64,000 nt of DNA from Bacteroidaceae bacterium (GTDB lineage: Bacteria; Bacteroidota; Bacteroidia; Bacteroidales; Muribaculaceae), in NCBI GenBank assembly GCA_021768245.1, contig JAETNO010000004.1, forward strand, positions 1 to 64,000, in the 5' to 3' direction. The notes below the pieces were generated by a model. It had not been told where the DNA came from, searched no databases, and saw nothing but the letters and a program-made list of their open reading frames with translations. The position numbers were made by a program, and so were the translations under genes. Positions 44,748 to 54,343 of the stretch are shown here, in pieces; position 1 is the first letter of the stretch; each line of letters opens with the position of its first letter.

Positions 44748-45227
44748 ATGGCAGATTGGTATCTCATTCAAGGCAACATGCAGGTAGGACCTGTAGACGA
44801 GAGTCAACTTACGGCATTGGGCATCACCCCTGATACATTGGTATGGAGGGAAGGGATGGCCGAATGGCTTCCCGCATCTCAAGTTCCCGAGCTCCGTTAT
44901 CTGTTTGGTGCGGCAACACCGCCACCAGTGCCTGACAGTCATGCATATGGAACTCCGCCAAACTACAGCTGCCAGCAACCCTACATTCCCTCAGCGAAAG
45001 ACAAAACCACTGCCGGAATTCTTGCCATACTCCTCGGCGGCCTCGGAATCCATTATTTCTACCTCGGTAAAATAGGGGCCGGCATAGTGACAATATTATT
45101 GTCGCTCGTCACATGTGGCATATGGCAGATAGTCATGCTTGCGCAGGGAATAATAATGCTTACCTTGAGTGACCAACAATTCCGGATGAAATACGTTGAC
45201 AACGAGAGCTTCATGCCATTGTTTTAG
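44748..45227 (+). CDS. GYF_2 and TM2 domain membrane protein
   Basis: 159 aa from ATG 44748. The N-terminal GYF_2-like domain (WYLIQGNMQVGPVDESQL, LVWREGMAEW) is joined by a Pro/Tyr-rich linker to a TM2 domain with two membrane helices (LAILLGGLGIHYFYLGK and GIVTILLSLVTCGIWQIV). Proteins of this type are widespread in Bacteroidetes without a known function. It follows thrC by 31 bp and may be read from the same transcript. Confidence 0.85.
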   Translation: MADWYLIQGNMQVGPVDESQLTALGITPDTLVWREGMAEWLPASQVPELRYLFGAATPPPVPDSHAYGTPPNYSCQQPYIPSAKDKTTAGILAILLGGLGIHYFYLGKIGAGIVTILLSLVTCGIWQIVMLAQGIIMLTLSDQQFRMKYVDNESFMPLF

Positions 45228-45689
45228 GCACTCATTTTATATGCATCGCACTTATATAGTGTACATACGCAATATTCCACTTTTTTCATAATCGCTACAT
45301 TTTTTGATTGATTTTATTTGGAATGTTGCGACTTTGTTGATACCTTTGCGTCAAAGTGGATTTTCTAACTTTTCAAATTAGCTCCGCTATGTTATCGCTC
45401 CAATCTTTCATCAAGCTTTATGAGTTTGACCGCCGACACCGACGGCCGGGAGATTGAGCCATAGTCATTTTTCCCAAATTATTTTCCGTAACGGAAACCA
45501 GGCTGACAGCAGATGGTGTGTCTTTTTCAGACATGTCCATCCGATGCTTGGCGGAGCTCTTTGAAATACTGGTTACGCGTCCGGGAGCGGAGGAAGGACC
45601 TCTGCCAACGGATGCATTTTTTTATCGCGTTATCGGACATTATTCCGACAATGCGACTTTTTTTCTAACCGTTAATTTGAAAATCCACT
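45228..45689 (+). promoter_or_regulatory. 462-bp gap: promoter and long structured leader of the AAA+ gene
   Basis: A promoter (45317-45348) should start transcription near 45355. The following ~335 nt before ATG 45690 hold no convincing gene but clear complementarity: GTGGATTTTC (45356-45365) with GAAAATCCAC (45679-45688), and inside it TTTCCGT/ACGGAAA (around 45483-45498) and TCGGA/TCCGA (around 45636-45651). The first and last ten bases of the leader can therefore pair, placing the 5' end beside the start codon. Confidence 0.5.
45317..45348 (+). promoter_or_regulatory. Promoter upstream of the AAA+ gene leader
   Basis: TTTG (45317-45320), a 20-bp gap and TACCTTTG (45341-45348), a near-perfect match. 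Confidence 0.65.
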
Positions 45690-47462
45690 ATGAACAATAA
45701 GCAGATATACATCGAAAACTTAAAGGTCCGCCCTGTATGCCACAACCCCGAAACGCCTGAGAGCGACATCCAACTTGACAACCGTACCCAATTCCTCCTT
45801 TTCAAGAACACCTCAAGCCTGATTATAGAGACAAATTTCCTTAACGAAAGAATCGAATCAGGCAATCTACGCCAACGCTCATTCAAGGTAAACGTAGATG
45901 CCTATGATGTAATAAAAGAAAAAACCATCGTTTCTAAGACAGTCAAGGTCCGCATACCTCACGGCACCTACCGATACCTTTGGCGAACGACCCTCCCACT
46001 CTCTTATGACAATCTACATCCCAACGGTGAACAGGGCATAAACGACGTCATAAGAGTGACTGTAAATATCGACGGATGTGACGAATACTTTTGTGGAAGA
46101 CAGACGATTCTTCTCTATAACCTTCCTTACATCAAAATGCTTCCGACAAAATGGGCATCTCCTGTTGAAGCCTGTTTCATACCGCTACGCGACGAATCCC
46201 TTGATTCATACAGAAACCCGAATATCGACTACGACGTAGAACAGGATCTATGCTTCACGCTGAAATCCAATGTGAGACATCACCTCGGGAATCTTCCTGA
46301 AATGGAATTGCGCGTAACCGACCCTGAAGGAAACGTGGTCAAACGAACAGTAATGCCACAAAAGCGAAACCACGATTCTGACGAAGAACCGACATGGAGC
46401 TATCGTGGATGCTTCTCATTTTCCAAAGAAAACAGAGGGGTATACTACGCCGAAATCCTATGCATGGGCCATGCCTTCGCCGGCTTCCTCTTCAACACAA
46501 GCGAAGAAGCCGAAAAGGGGACCCTTCTCCCTGACGAACTGAACCATATCCCTAACTATGACTACACGAATGGTCCTATCCTCTACAAGCGTTCCCACCT
46601 ACCGGGCGAGCCGACCCTCGACAGCCTTACAGGTCTTGCCGACGTGAAGCGCAAGGTCATGGAATATACGAACCTTGCACGTTTCAACCGCCTGCGCGCG
46701 CAGGCCGGCCTATGCAAGCTCGACACTCCCCTCCACTGCATGTTTCTCGGCTCAAGCGGCACAGGCAAGACAACAGTAGCAAAAATCATGGGCAAACTGC
46801 TTCATGAAGCGGGAGTCCTGTCAAAAGGACATGTCGTAATGTGTGAGCGGGCCACCCTGATTGGACAATACTACAGTTCTGAATCCGAAAACACCATTAA
46901 AGCACTTGAAGAAGCACAGGGCGGCATACTGTTTATCGATGAAGCCTATCAGCTCCATCAGCCGAACGATGCACGCGACCCGGGCCGATTCGTGATAGAG
47001 TCACTCCTCACGGCACTTGCCGACGAAAAGCGAAACGACTGGATGCTCATCCTGGCCGGCTATCCCGAACCGATGAAAAAGATGTTTGACATGAATCCAG
47101 GACTCCGTTCACGCATCCCGGATTCAAACATCTATAACTTCGACGACTTTTCAAAAGACGAACTCATGGAAATCGCTCTGCGATTTTTTGAAGCCAACGG
47201 CTTCCGTTTGACGGCAAAAGCCGAAGAAGCCATGCGGAAACGTATCGAGTCAGACTGGGCATCACGCACGGAAGACTTCGGCAACGCCCGCTATGTGGTC
47301 AATCTGATTCGCACACGGGTTATACCCGCAATGGCCATGAGGCTCGCCTCCGTAGAATCACCATCCGGAGAGGAACTATCACTTGTCTTGGATACCGACA
47401 TCCCGAAACATGAGCGTATTCTTATCGCTCCTCGCTTAAGGCCAATCGGTTTTGCCGTTTAG
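45690..47462 (+). CDS. CbbX/SpoVK-like AAA+ ATPase with a unique N-terminal domain
   Basis: 590 aa. The C-terminal half (~310-570) is a CbbX/SpoVK-type AAA+ module: Walker A GSSGTGKTT (K360), Walker B ILFIDEAY (D417, E418), an arginine-finger-like GLRSRIP, and the lid with FGNARYVVNLI. The first ~300 residues are beta-rich with no motif I recognise; tyrosine and charged residues are common and there is no signal peptide. Members of the AAA class remodel protein complexes (CbbX acts on Rubisco), and the N-terminal part usually picks the substrate. No obvious substrate gene is next to it. Its long structured leader is unusual for such a gene. Confidence 0.8.
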   Translation: MNNKQIYIENLKVRPVCHNPETPESDIQLDNRTQFLLFKNTSSLIIETNFLNERIESGNLRQRSFKVNVDAYDVIKEKTIVSKTVKVRIPHGTYRYLWRTTLPLSYDNLHPNGEQGINDVIRVTVNIDGCDEYFCGRQTILLYNLPYIKMLPTKWASPVEACFIPLRDESLDSYRNPNIDYDVEQDLCFTLKSNVRHHLGNLPEMELRVTDPEGNVVKRTVMPQKRNHDSDEEPTWSYRGCFSFSKENRGVYYAEILCMGHAFAGFLFNTSEEAEKGTLLPDELNHIPNYDYTNGPILYKRSHLPGEPTLDSLTGLADVKRKVMEYTNLARFNRLRAQAGLCKLDTPLHCMFLGSSGTGKTTVAKIMGKLLHEAGVLSKGHVVMCERATLIGQYYSSESENTIKALEEAQGGILFIDEAYQLHQPNDARDPGRFVIESLLTALADEKRNDWMLILAGYPEPMKKMFDMNPGLRSRIPDSNIYNFDDFSKDELMEIALRFFEANGFRLTAKAEEAMRKRIESDWASRTEDFGNARYVVNLIRTRVIPAMAMRLASVESPSGEELSLVLDTDIPKHERILIAPRLRPIGFAV

Positions 47463-47481
47463 CCTTTTTTTCGTATTTTTG
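47451..47481 (+). promoter_or_regulatory. Promoter of the DEAD-box helicase, overlapping the end of the AAA+ gene
   Basis: TTTG (47451-47454), a 19-bp gap and TATTTTTG (47474-47481). Confidence 0.5.
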
Positions 47482-47513
47482 CATTGAAAGATTAAATCCA
47501 AACATATACTAAG

Positions 47514-47552
47514 TAAGCCCCATGATTCTACAGACGGCGCATGGGGCTTACC
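47514..47552 (+). other. Leader hairpin upstream of the DEAD-box helicase
   Basis: GTAAGCCCCATG (47514-47525) and CATGGGGCTTAC (47541-47552) are perfect 12-bp arms around a 15-nt loop. No T run follows directly. It lies between the predicted transcript start (~47488) and ATG 47593, so it is probably a 5'-UTR element, perhaps cold- or helicase-responsive; a weak terminator of the AAA+ gene is the alternative. Confidence 0.5.
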
Positions 47553-47592
47553 TAAAGCGTTTGATTTTTCGGTTTATTTAAACACCTTTATT

Positions 47593-48900
47593 ATGAGATT
47601 TGACGAGCTTGACCTAAGCGACGATATACTCGACGCACTCGACGCCATGAGGTTCGACGAGTGCACACCCATCCAGCAGCAGGCTATCCCTGTGATTCTC
47701 GAGGGACGCGACCTGATTGCCGTTGCCCAGACAGGGACAGGCAAGACCGCAGCCTATCTCCTCCCGGTAATCGACCGGCTTGCCGAAATGCCCGAGGCAA
47801 AAGACTATGTCAACTGCATAGTCATGGCGCCGACCCGCGAACTCGCACAGCAGATTGACCGGCAGATGGAAGGCTTTGCCTACTTCGTGCCCGTCAGTTC
47901 CGTGGCGATTTATGGCGGAACCGACGGCGCCACTTTTGCACAACAGCAGAAAGGGCTTAAGATGGGTGCCGACGTTGTGATAGCGACCCCGGGCAGACTG
48001 CTCGCCCACCTTCAGATGGGCTATGTCGACCTGTCGAAAGTGTCACACTTTATTCTTGATGAGGCAGACCGCATGCTTGACATGGGATTCTATGATGATA
48101 TCATGCAGATTGTCAAACTTCTCCCCAAAGAGCGCCAGACCCTGATGTTCTCGGCTACCATGCCACCTAAGATCCAACAGATGGCAAAGGCAATCCTCAA
48201 CAATCCCGCTGAAGTCAAGATTGCAGTCTCACGCCCTACCGAGAAAATCGACCAGTCTGCTTTCGTCTGTCATGAAGGGCAGAAAGAAGGAATCTTGAAA
48301 CACCTCCTGAAGACAGCCCATTCCAAACGGGTCATTGTTTTCTCCGCTTCAAAACTGAAAGTCAGGGAACTGACACGCGAGCTCCGCAGAGCCAAAATCA
48401 AGGCGGCCGAGATGCACTCCGACCTCGACCAGTCACAACGCGACGAAGCCATGCTCGCTTTCCGTGCAGGCCGCATAGATGTCCTTGTCGCAACTGATAT
48501 CCTTGCCCGTGGTATCGACATCGACGACATTTCAATGGTGGTCAACTATGATGTGCCCCGCGAAGCCGAGGACTATGTTCACCGTATCGGACGAACGGCA
48601 CGTGCCAATGCCGACGGAATGGCCGTGACCCTGATTTCATCAAAAGAGCAATCAAAATTCGGCCAGATAGAAAAATTCCTCGGATATGAGGTGAGAAAAC
48701 AGGAAATTCCGGCGGAACTCGGTGACGGCCCCGAATATCACCCCGAACGGCGTCAGGGCTCAGACCGCAATCGAGGCAGGCGACCGGGACGCAACGACCA
48801 TCGGAACGGCAAACGCGGCAATGGAGGGGCAAACGCTTCCCGTCGCAATCACAGACCCGGTAAAAAGCCAAACGGACAAAAGGGAACGCCACAGCAATAA
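47593..48900 (+). CDS. DEAD-box RNA helicase
   Basis: 435 aa. All core motifs are present: AQTGTGKT (I), PTRELAQQ (Ia), DEADRMLDMGF (II), SATMPP (III), ARGIDIDD (V) and HRIGRTAR (VI). The last ~70 residues are Arg/Gly/Asn-rich and probably bind RNA. The RhlE/CshA-type protein acts in ribosome assembly or RNA decay; the exact role is not defined by sequence. Confidence 0.94.
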   Translation: MRFDELDLSDDILDALDAMRFDECTPIQQQAIPVILEGRDLIAVAQTGTGKTAAYLLPVIDRLAEMPEAKDYVNCIVMAPTRELAQQIDRQMEGFAYFVPVSSVAIYGGTDGATFAQQQKGLKMGADVVIATPGRLLAHLQMGYVDLSKVSHFILDEADRMLDMGFYDDIMQIVKLLPKERQTLMFSATMPPKIQQMAKAILNNPAEVKIAVSRPTEKIDQSAFVCHEGQKEGILKHLLKTAHSKRVIVFSASKLKVRELTRELRRAKIKAAEMHSDLDQSQRDEAMLAFRAGRIDVLVATDILARGIDIDDISMVVNYDVPREAEDYVHRIGRTARANADGMAVTLISSKEQSKFGQIEKFLGYEVRKQEIPAELGDGPEYHPERRQGSDRNRGRRPGRNDHRNGKRGNGGANASRRNHRPGKKPNGQKGTPQQ

Positions 48901-48928
48901 CCCTGCATGTTTTTCTTTACATTTTTGC

Positions 48929-48959
48929 TTGGGTTTTTAGAACTTTAATAGTAATTTTG
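48929..48959 (+). promoter_or_regulatory. Promoter of mutAB
   Basis: TTG (48929-48931), a 20-bp gap and TAATTTTG (48952-48959), 61 bp upstream of mutA. No cobalamin riboswitch fits in the gap. Confidence 0.55.
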
Positions 48960-49020
48960 TGGCATTATATGTTAACCTACTACCAGAGAAACAACTAAAG
49001 TACATTCATATACCATAACC

Positions 49021-50883
49021 ATGGCAGAAAAGAAAGAAAAATTGTTTGAACAGTTTCCCCCGGTGACCACGGCTGAGTGGAAAGCCAAGGTGGAAGCAGA
49101 CCTAAAAGGCGCACCATTTGACAAAAAATTAGTATGGCGCACAAATGAAGGTTTCAATGTCCAGCCAATGTACAGGCTTGAAGATATCGAAAACCTCAAG
49201 ACTACAAACTCACTTCCCGGAGAATTTCCCTATGTCCGCGGTACCCGCACCGACAATGACTGGCTTACCCGTCAGGAAATTCTCGCTGAAAGCCCTGCCG
49301 AGGCCAACACCAAAGCCCTTGATGTACTCACCAAAGGCGTGACCTCCCTGGGATTCCATATTGACGAGCCCACAATCGAGACCCTCGAAGTGATGCTCAA
49401 GGATATCGACCTTTCAAAAGTAGAAATCAATTTCAGCTGCTGCATCAAGAAAGCGCTCCCATTGGCAAAAGCTCTTGTTGACTACGTCAAAGCCAAAGGC
49501 TGTGCCGACACTTTCCGTGGCTCGATTGACTTCAACCCGTTCCGCAAGCCCCTTCGCAAAGGCGTGGCTTTCGACGCGGCACTCCTATCGTCAATGGCAT
49601 GTGAGATTCTCGATGCAGTCAAGGATGTCCCCTCTCTACGGGTATTATCCGTCGACAGCGACATGCTCAGCAATGCCGGAGCCTATATTTTCCAGGAACT
49701 CGGATATGCCCTCGCATGGGGAGCACAATGGATGACACTCCTTACCGACGCAGGCCGTTCAGCTGACGAAGTGGCAAACCGCATCAAATTCAACATGGGT
49801 ATTTCGTCAAACTTCTTCATGGAGCTTTCGAAATTCCGTGCGGCCCGCATGCTTTGGGCTCAGATAGCGGCTCAATACGGTGCCTCTGAAGAAGCAGCCA
49901 AGATGATGGCCCACGCCGTCACTTCGCGCTTCAACCAGACTCTCTATGATGCCCATGTCAACCTTCTCAGAAGCCAGACCGAGGCTATGTCCGCAGCCCT
50001 TGCCGGAGTAGACTCAATCACCGTGACACCATTCGATGTCCCCTACAAGACTCCTGATGAATTCTCTGAACGCATAGCCCGCAACCAGCAGTTCCTTCTC
50101 AAGGAAGAGAGCCACCTCGACAAGGTGATTGACCCTGCCGGTGGAAGCTATTATGTGGAAACCCTCACCGTCTCAATCTCGAAAGAGGCATGGAAGCTCT
50201 TCCTCGAAGTGGAGGACAAAGGAGGCTTCCTCGCATGCTGCAATGACGACGAGGTGCAGAAAGCTATTCGCGAAAGTGCCGAAAAACGCCACACTGACGT
50301 GGCACGTCGTAAGGAAATCCTTCTCGGCACCAACCAGTATCCCAACGTCAACGAAATGGCTGCCGACAAGATTGTCAATCTCAACGGCGCTTTCACTTGC
50401 AGCTGCGGTCACGACGCAAATGCCTGCGAATCTCCTGCCGGGCTTCCTACCAAGCGCGCCGCAAGCGATTTCGAGCAGCTCCGTCTCGCTACCGAGGCCG
50501 CATCCAACCGCCCGAAAGTGTTCATGCTGACAATCGGCAACCTCGCAATGCGTCTCGCCCGCGCTCAGTTCTCAACCAACTTCTTCGGTTGCGCAGGCTA
50601 TGAGATTATAGACAACCTCGGATTTGACACTGTGGAACAAGGCGTCGACGCAGCTCTTGAAAAAGGGGCTGACATCGTGGTGCTCTGTTCAAGCGACGAT
50701 GAATATGCAGAACTCGCCCCCGCAGCATTCAAATACCTCAACGGCCGTGCCGAATTCGTAGTTGCAGGAGCTCCCGCATGCATGGACGACCTCAAGGCAA
50801 TCGGCATCAACGATTATGTCCATGTTCGCTGCAACGTACTCGAAACACTCCGCGAGTTCAACGCTAAACTTCTCAAAAAGTAA
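49021..50883 (+). CDS. mutA: Methylmalonyl-CoA mutase, small subunit
   Basis: 620 aa. It keeps the mutase barrel fold (SRFNQTLYDAHVNLLRSQTEAM, DPAGGSYYVETLT) and a C-terminal flavodoxin-like domain, but lacks the DxHxxG cobalamin motif, as is normal for the non-catalytic subunit. With MutB it interconverts methylmalonyl-CoA and succinyl-CoA, the step leading to propionate in Bacteroidales. mutB starts 22 bp later. Confidence 0.95.
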   Translation: MAEKKEKLFEQFPPVTTAEWKAKVEADLKGAPFDKKLVWRTNEGFNVQPMYRLEDIENLKTTNSLPGEFPYVRGTRTDNDWLTRQEILAESPAEANTKALDVLTKGVTSLGFHIDEPTIETLEVMLKDIDLSKVEINFSCCIKKALPLAKALVDYVKAKGCADTFRGSIDFNPFRKPLRKGVAFDAALLSSMACEILDAVKDVPSLRVLSVDSDMLSNAGAYIFQELGYALAWGAQWMTLLTDAGRSADEVANRIKFNMGISSNFFMELSKFRAARMLWAQIAAQYGASEEAAKMMAHAVTSRFNQTLYDAHVNLLRSQTEAMSAALAGVDSITVTPFDVPYKTPDEFSERIARNQQFLLKEESHLDKVIDPAGGSYYVETLTVSISKEAWKLFLEVEDKGGFLACCNDDEVQKAIRESAEKRHTDVARRKEILLGTNQYPNVNEMAADKIVNLNGAFTCSCGHDANACESPAGLPTKRAASDFEQLRLATEAASNRPKVFMLTIGNLAMRLARAQFSTNFFGCAGYEIIDNLGFDTVEQGVDAALEKGADIVVLCSSDDEYAELAPAAFKYLNGRAEFVVAGAPACMDDLKAIGINDYVHVRCNVLETLREFNAKLLKK

Positions 50884-50905
50884 CCCGTCAACCCCCTAAA
50901 GACAT

Positions 50906-53041
50906 ATGAAACCCAATTTCAAAGAAATCGATATAGTTAACGACGCTTTCGGCGACCTCCATGTCCCCGAAACTCAGGGGGAAGACTGGCTCACCCCTGA
51001 GCTTATACCCGTCAAGCCAATCTATACGAAGCAAGACCTCGAAGGTCTCGAACACCTTAACTACGTTTCTGGTATTCCACCTTTCCTCCGTGGCCCGTAC
51101 AGTGCGATGTATCCGCTTCGCCCCTGGACAATCCGTCAGTATGCAGGCTTCTCTACCGCTGCCGAGTCAAACGCTTTCTACCGCCGCAACCTTGCTTCCG
51201 GTCAGAAGGGTCTCTCCGTAGCCTTTGACCTCGCTACACACCGAGGATACGACGCTGACCACGAACGCGTGGTAGGCGACGTCGGCAAAGCCGGTGTGTC
51301 AATCTGTTCACTTGAGGACATGAAAGTTCTTTTCGAAGGTATACCTCTGAACAAGATGTCAGTCTCAATGACCATGAACGGAGCCGTGCTCCCAGTGCTC
51401 GCCTTCTACATCAACGCAGGCCTTGAGCAGGGAGCCAAACTCGAAGAGATGGCAGGCACTATACAGAATGATATCCTGAAGGAATTCATGGTGCGCAACA
51501 CCTATATATATCCGCCGGAATTCTCAATGCGAATCATCGCCGATATTTTTGAGTACACCTCGCAGAATATGCCCAAATTCAACTCTATCTCAATTTCGGG
51601 CTACCATATGCAGGAAGCGGGTGCTACTTGCGACATCGAGCTTGCCTACACTCTTGCCGACGGTCTTGAATATCTCCGCGCGGGCATCAATGCCGGCATT
51701 GATATCGACGCTTTCGCACCGCGTCTGTCATTCTTCTGGGCAATCGGCATGAACTACTTCATGGAAGTTGCCAAGATGCGTGCCGCGCGTCTGCTATGGG
51801 CAAAGATTGTAAAGCAGTTCAATCCGAAAAATCCCAAGTCTCTCGCACTCCGTACCCATTCCCAGACTTCGGGCTGGTCGCTCACGGAGCAGGATCCGTT
51901 CAACAACGTAGGCCGTACCTGTATCGAGGCTATGGGCGCCGCTCTCGGCCACACCCAGTCGCTTCACACGAACGCCCTCGACGAAGCAATCGCTCTTCCT
52001 ACGGACTTCTCCGCACGTATCGCGCGTAACACCCAGATTTACATCCAGGAAGAGACCATGGTCACCAAGCAGGTTGACCCGTGGGGAGGTTCCTACTATG
52101 TAGAAGCTCTTACCAACGAGATTGCACACCGCGCATGGGAGCACATCCAGGAAATCGAGAAACTTGGCGGCATGGCTAAGGCCATCGAGTCAGGTCTGCC
52201 GAAGATGCGTATCGAAGAAGCTTCGGCGCGCACTCAGGCCCGCATCGACTCAGGCCGTCAGACAATCGTCGGCATCAACAAATACCGTCTCGAACACGAA
52301 GACCCCATCGACATCCTCGAGATTGACAACACTGAAGTCCGTAAGGACCAGGTGGCACGTCTCGTCGACCTCAAGGCTCATCGCGACGAAGCTGCTGTCA
52401 AGAAGGCCCTCGCCGACATAACAGAGTGTGTACGCACCAAGAAGGGCAACCTCCTCGACCTCGCTGTCAAAGCTGCCGGTCTCCGTGCAACCCTTGGTGA
52501 AATTTCCGACGCCTGCGAAGAGGTAGTAGGCCGTTATAAAGCTGTAATCAGAACCATTTCAGGCGTGTATTCATCAGAGACCAAACAAGACCCCGATTTC
52601 ATCAAAGCACAGCAGATGTGTGAGGAGTTCGCCAAACGTGAAGGCCGACAGCCGCGTATCATGATTGCCAAGATGGGCCAGGACGGCCACGACCGTGGCG
52701 CGAAAGTCGTAGCTACCGGCTATGCCGACTGCGGCTTCGACGTTGACATGGGTCCCCTCTTCCAGACTCCCGCTGAAGCAGCCCGTCAGGCAGTTGAAAA
52801 CGACGTCCATATCCTTGGCGTCTCTTCCCTTGCCGCAGGCCACAAGACCCTCATCCCGCAAGTGATTGAGGAACTAAAGAAACTTGGCCGTGAGGACATC
52901 ATGGTGACAGCCGGTGGCGTAATTCCCGCCCAAGACTACGACTTCCTTTATAAAGCAGGCGTAGCAGCCATCTTCGGTCCCGGTACACGTATCCCGGTAT
53001 CAGCAATAAAGATGCTCGAAATCCTCAATGCTGAAGAATAA
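50906..53041 (+). CDS. mutB: Methylmalonyl-CoA mutase, large (catalytic) subunit
   Basis: 711 aa. The substrate barrel (PWTIRQYAGFSTAAESNAFYRR, SISGYHMQEAGAT) is joined to a C-terminal B12 domain with the cobalamin-ligand motif KMGQDGHDRGAKV (DxHxxG) and later LSVSSLAAGH-type helices. It requires adenosylcobalamin, which links this gene to B12 uptake. A strong hairpin terminator follows. Confidence 0.97.
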   Translation: MKPNFKEIDIVNDAFGDLHVPETQGEDWLTPELIPVKPIYTKQDLEGLEHLNYVSGIPPFLRGPYSAMYPLRPWTIRQYAGFSTAAESNAFYRRNLASGQKGLSVAFDLATHRGYDADHERVVGDVGKAGVSICSLEDMKVLFEGIPLNKMSVSMTMNGAVLPVLAFYINAGLEQGAKLEEMAGTIQNDILKEFMVRNTYIYPPEFSMRIIADIFEYTSQNMPKFNSISISGYHMQEAGATCDIELAYTLADGLEYLRAGINAGIDIDAFAPRLSFFWAIGMNYFMEVAKMRAARLLWAKIVKQFNPKNPKSLALRTHSQTSGWSLTEQDPFNNVGRTCIEAMGAALGHTQSLHTNALDEAIALPTDFSARIARNTQIYIQEETMVTKQVDPWGGSYYVEALTNEIAHRAWEHIQEIEKLGGMAKAIESGLPKMRIEEASARTQARIDSGRQTIVGINKYRLEHEDPIDILEIDNTEVRKDQVARLVDLKAHRDEAAVKKALADITECVRTKKGNLLDLAVKAAGLRATLGEISDACEEVVGRYKAVIRTISGVYSSETKQDPDFIKAQQMCEEFAKREGRQPRIMIAKMGQDGHDRGAKVVATGYADCGFDVDMGPLFQTPAEAARQAVENDVHILGVSSLAAGHKTLIPQVIEELKKLGREDIMVTAGGVIPAQDYDFLYKAGVAAIFGPGTRIPVSAIKMLEILNAEE

Positions 53042-53090
53042 ACACCTGATTGGAGTGCGTTGAATTCAACCATACTCCTAATCCATAAAG

Positions 53091-53148
53091 GACATAGGCG
53101 ACATTTCCCCGAAACATAAATTCAAGGACATGTCGCTTATGTCTTTTC
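53091..53148 (+). terminator. Terminator after mutB
   Basis: GACATAGGCGACAT (53091-53104) pairs with ATGTCGCTTATGTC (53130-53143) with one G-T position. TTTT follows. Confidence 0.8.
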
Positions 53149-53167
53149 ATTAATGCAACATTTAATC

Positions 53168-54343
53168 ATGAATAATTTTACATTTTATACCCCTACCCGA
53201 TACATTTTCGGTCGTGAAGCAGAATCCCATGTAGGCCGATTGGCTAAACTTGAAGGATGGCGGAAAGTGATGATTGTCTACGGAGGCGGCTCCGCCGTCC
53301 GCAGCGGACTTCTCGACAGGGTCAAGGCTTCACTCGAATCTGAAGGTATCAGCCATGTCGAACTGTCCGGCATCCGGCCAAACCCTACCGACGACCGTGT
53401 CTATGAAGGAATAACCGTAGCCCGTGAAACAAATATAGACGCCTTGATTGCCGTAGGCGGAGGCTCCGTGATAGACACAGCCAAAGGCATAGCCTGCGGA
53501 GTCCCTTACGAAGGTGACTTCTGGGATTTCTATTGCGGTAAAAAGGTAGTGGAGAAAGCACTTCCCGTAGGGGTCGTGCTTACGATTCCGGCAGCCGGGA
53601 GCGAAGGCAGCGGCAATTCCGTAATCACCCGTAAAGACGGCCTCATCAAGCTGTCGCTACGCACCGAATCGGCACTTCGGCCCAAATTCTCATGCCTCAA
53701 TCCGGAACTGACCTTCACTCTGCCACCATTCCAGACCGCATGCGGAATATGCGACATGATGGTCCACATAATGGAGCGTTATTTTACTCCAACAGAAAAC
53801 GTTGAAGTAACCGACCGTCTTGCCGAAGGATTATTGAAGGCCATTATCGACCAGGCCTACGTTGTGATGAGCAATCCTATGGACTATGACGCCCGTGCCA
53901 ACATCATGTGGAGCGGGACCATGGCTCACAACGGAATTTGCGGATGCGGACGGCAGGAAGACTGGGCATCCCACTTCATCGAACATGAAATCAGCGCGCT
54001 CTATCCTCAGGTAGCCCATGGAGCAGGACTTGCAGTCATAGTACCCGCATGGATGAGATTCGTAGGGACGAGCAAACCGTCGAAAGTCGCCCAGTTCGGC
54101 CGCAGGATATTCGGGATTGACACGTCCGACGACCGACAGGCGGTGCTCAGGACAGTCGACATGCTGAAAACATTCTTCCATAACATCGGACTGCCGACCT
54201 CCATCAGCGAACTCGGCATAGATGACCATATAGACATCGAACTCCTTGTGCGCAAACTCCATCAGAACAAAGGGGAGAAAATCGGAGCATATATCCCCCT
54301 CTCCCCCCTCGACACAAAAGCCATCTACGAACTCGCACTATAA
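53168..54343 (+). CDS. Iron-containing alcohol dehydrogenase (butanol dehydrogenase type)
   Basis: 391 aa from ATG 53168 (NNFTFYTPTRYIFG is the usual family start; ATG 53153 is possible). Nucleotide-binding GGGSVIDTAKGIA and the metal-ligand region DWASHFIEHEISALYPQVAHG follow. It reduces aldehydes or alcohols with NAD(P)H; the substrate range is unknown. It sits downstream of the mutAB terminator as a separate unit. Its stop overlaps the stop of convergent kup by 6 bp. Confidence 0.93.
   Translation: MNNFTFYTPTRYIFGREAESHVGRLAKLEGWRKVMIVYGGGSAVRSGLLDRVKASLESEGISHVELSGIRPNPTDDRVYEGITVARETNIDALIAVGGGSVIDTAKGIACGVPYEGDFWDFYCGKKVVEKALPVGVVLTIPAAGSEGSGNSVITRKDGLIKLSLRTESALRPKFSCLNPELTFTLPPFQTACGICDMMVHIMERYFTPTENVEVTDRLAEGLLKAIIDQAYVVMSNPMDYDARANIMWSGTMAHNGICGCGRQEDWASHFIEHEISALYPQVAHGAGLAVIVPAWMRFVGTSKPSKVAQFGRRIFGIDTSDDRQAVLRTVDMLKTFFHNIGLPTSISELGIDDHIDIELLVRKLHQNKGEKIGAYIPLSPLDTKAIYELAL

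Noticed and set aside
45356..45688. Invertible promoter flanked by inverted repeats
   Set aside because: The only clear promoter (45317-45348) lies outside the arms and no recombinase gene is nearby; the arms are just 10 bp.
45356..45688. tmRNA, RNase P RNA or 6S RNA
   Set aside because: I could not find the conserved core segments of tmRNA or RNase P, and the size does not suit 6S RNA; kept as an unassigned leader.
45518..45700. 60-residue open frame in the leader of the AAA+ gene
   Set aside because: It starts at a non-ATG codon, overlaps the real start codon out of frame and shows no family resemblance; RNA structure explains the region better.
48901..49020. Cobalamin riboswitch ahead of mutA
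   Set aside because: The gap is only 120 bp, is filled by a promoter and shows no B12-box-like segment.
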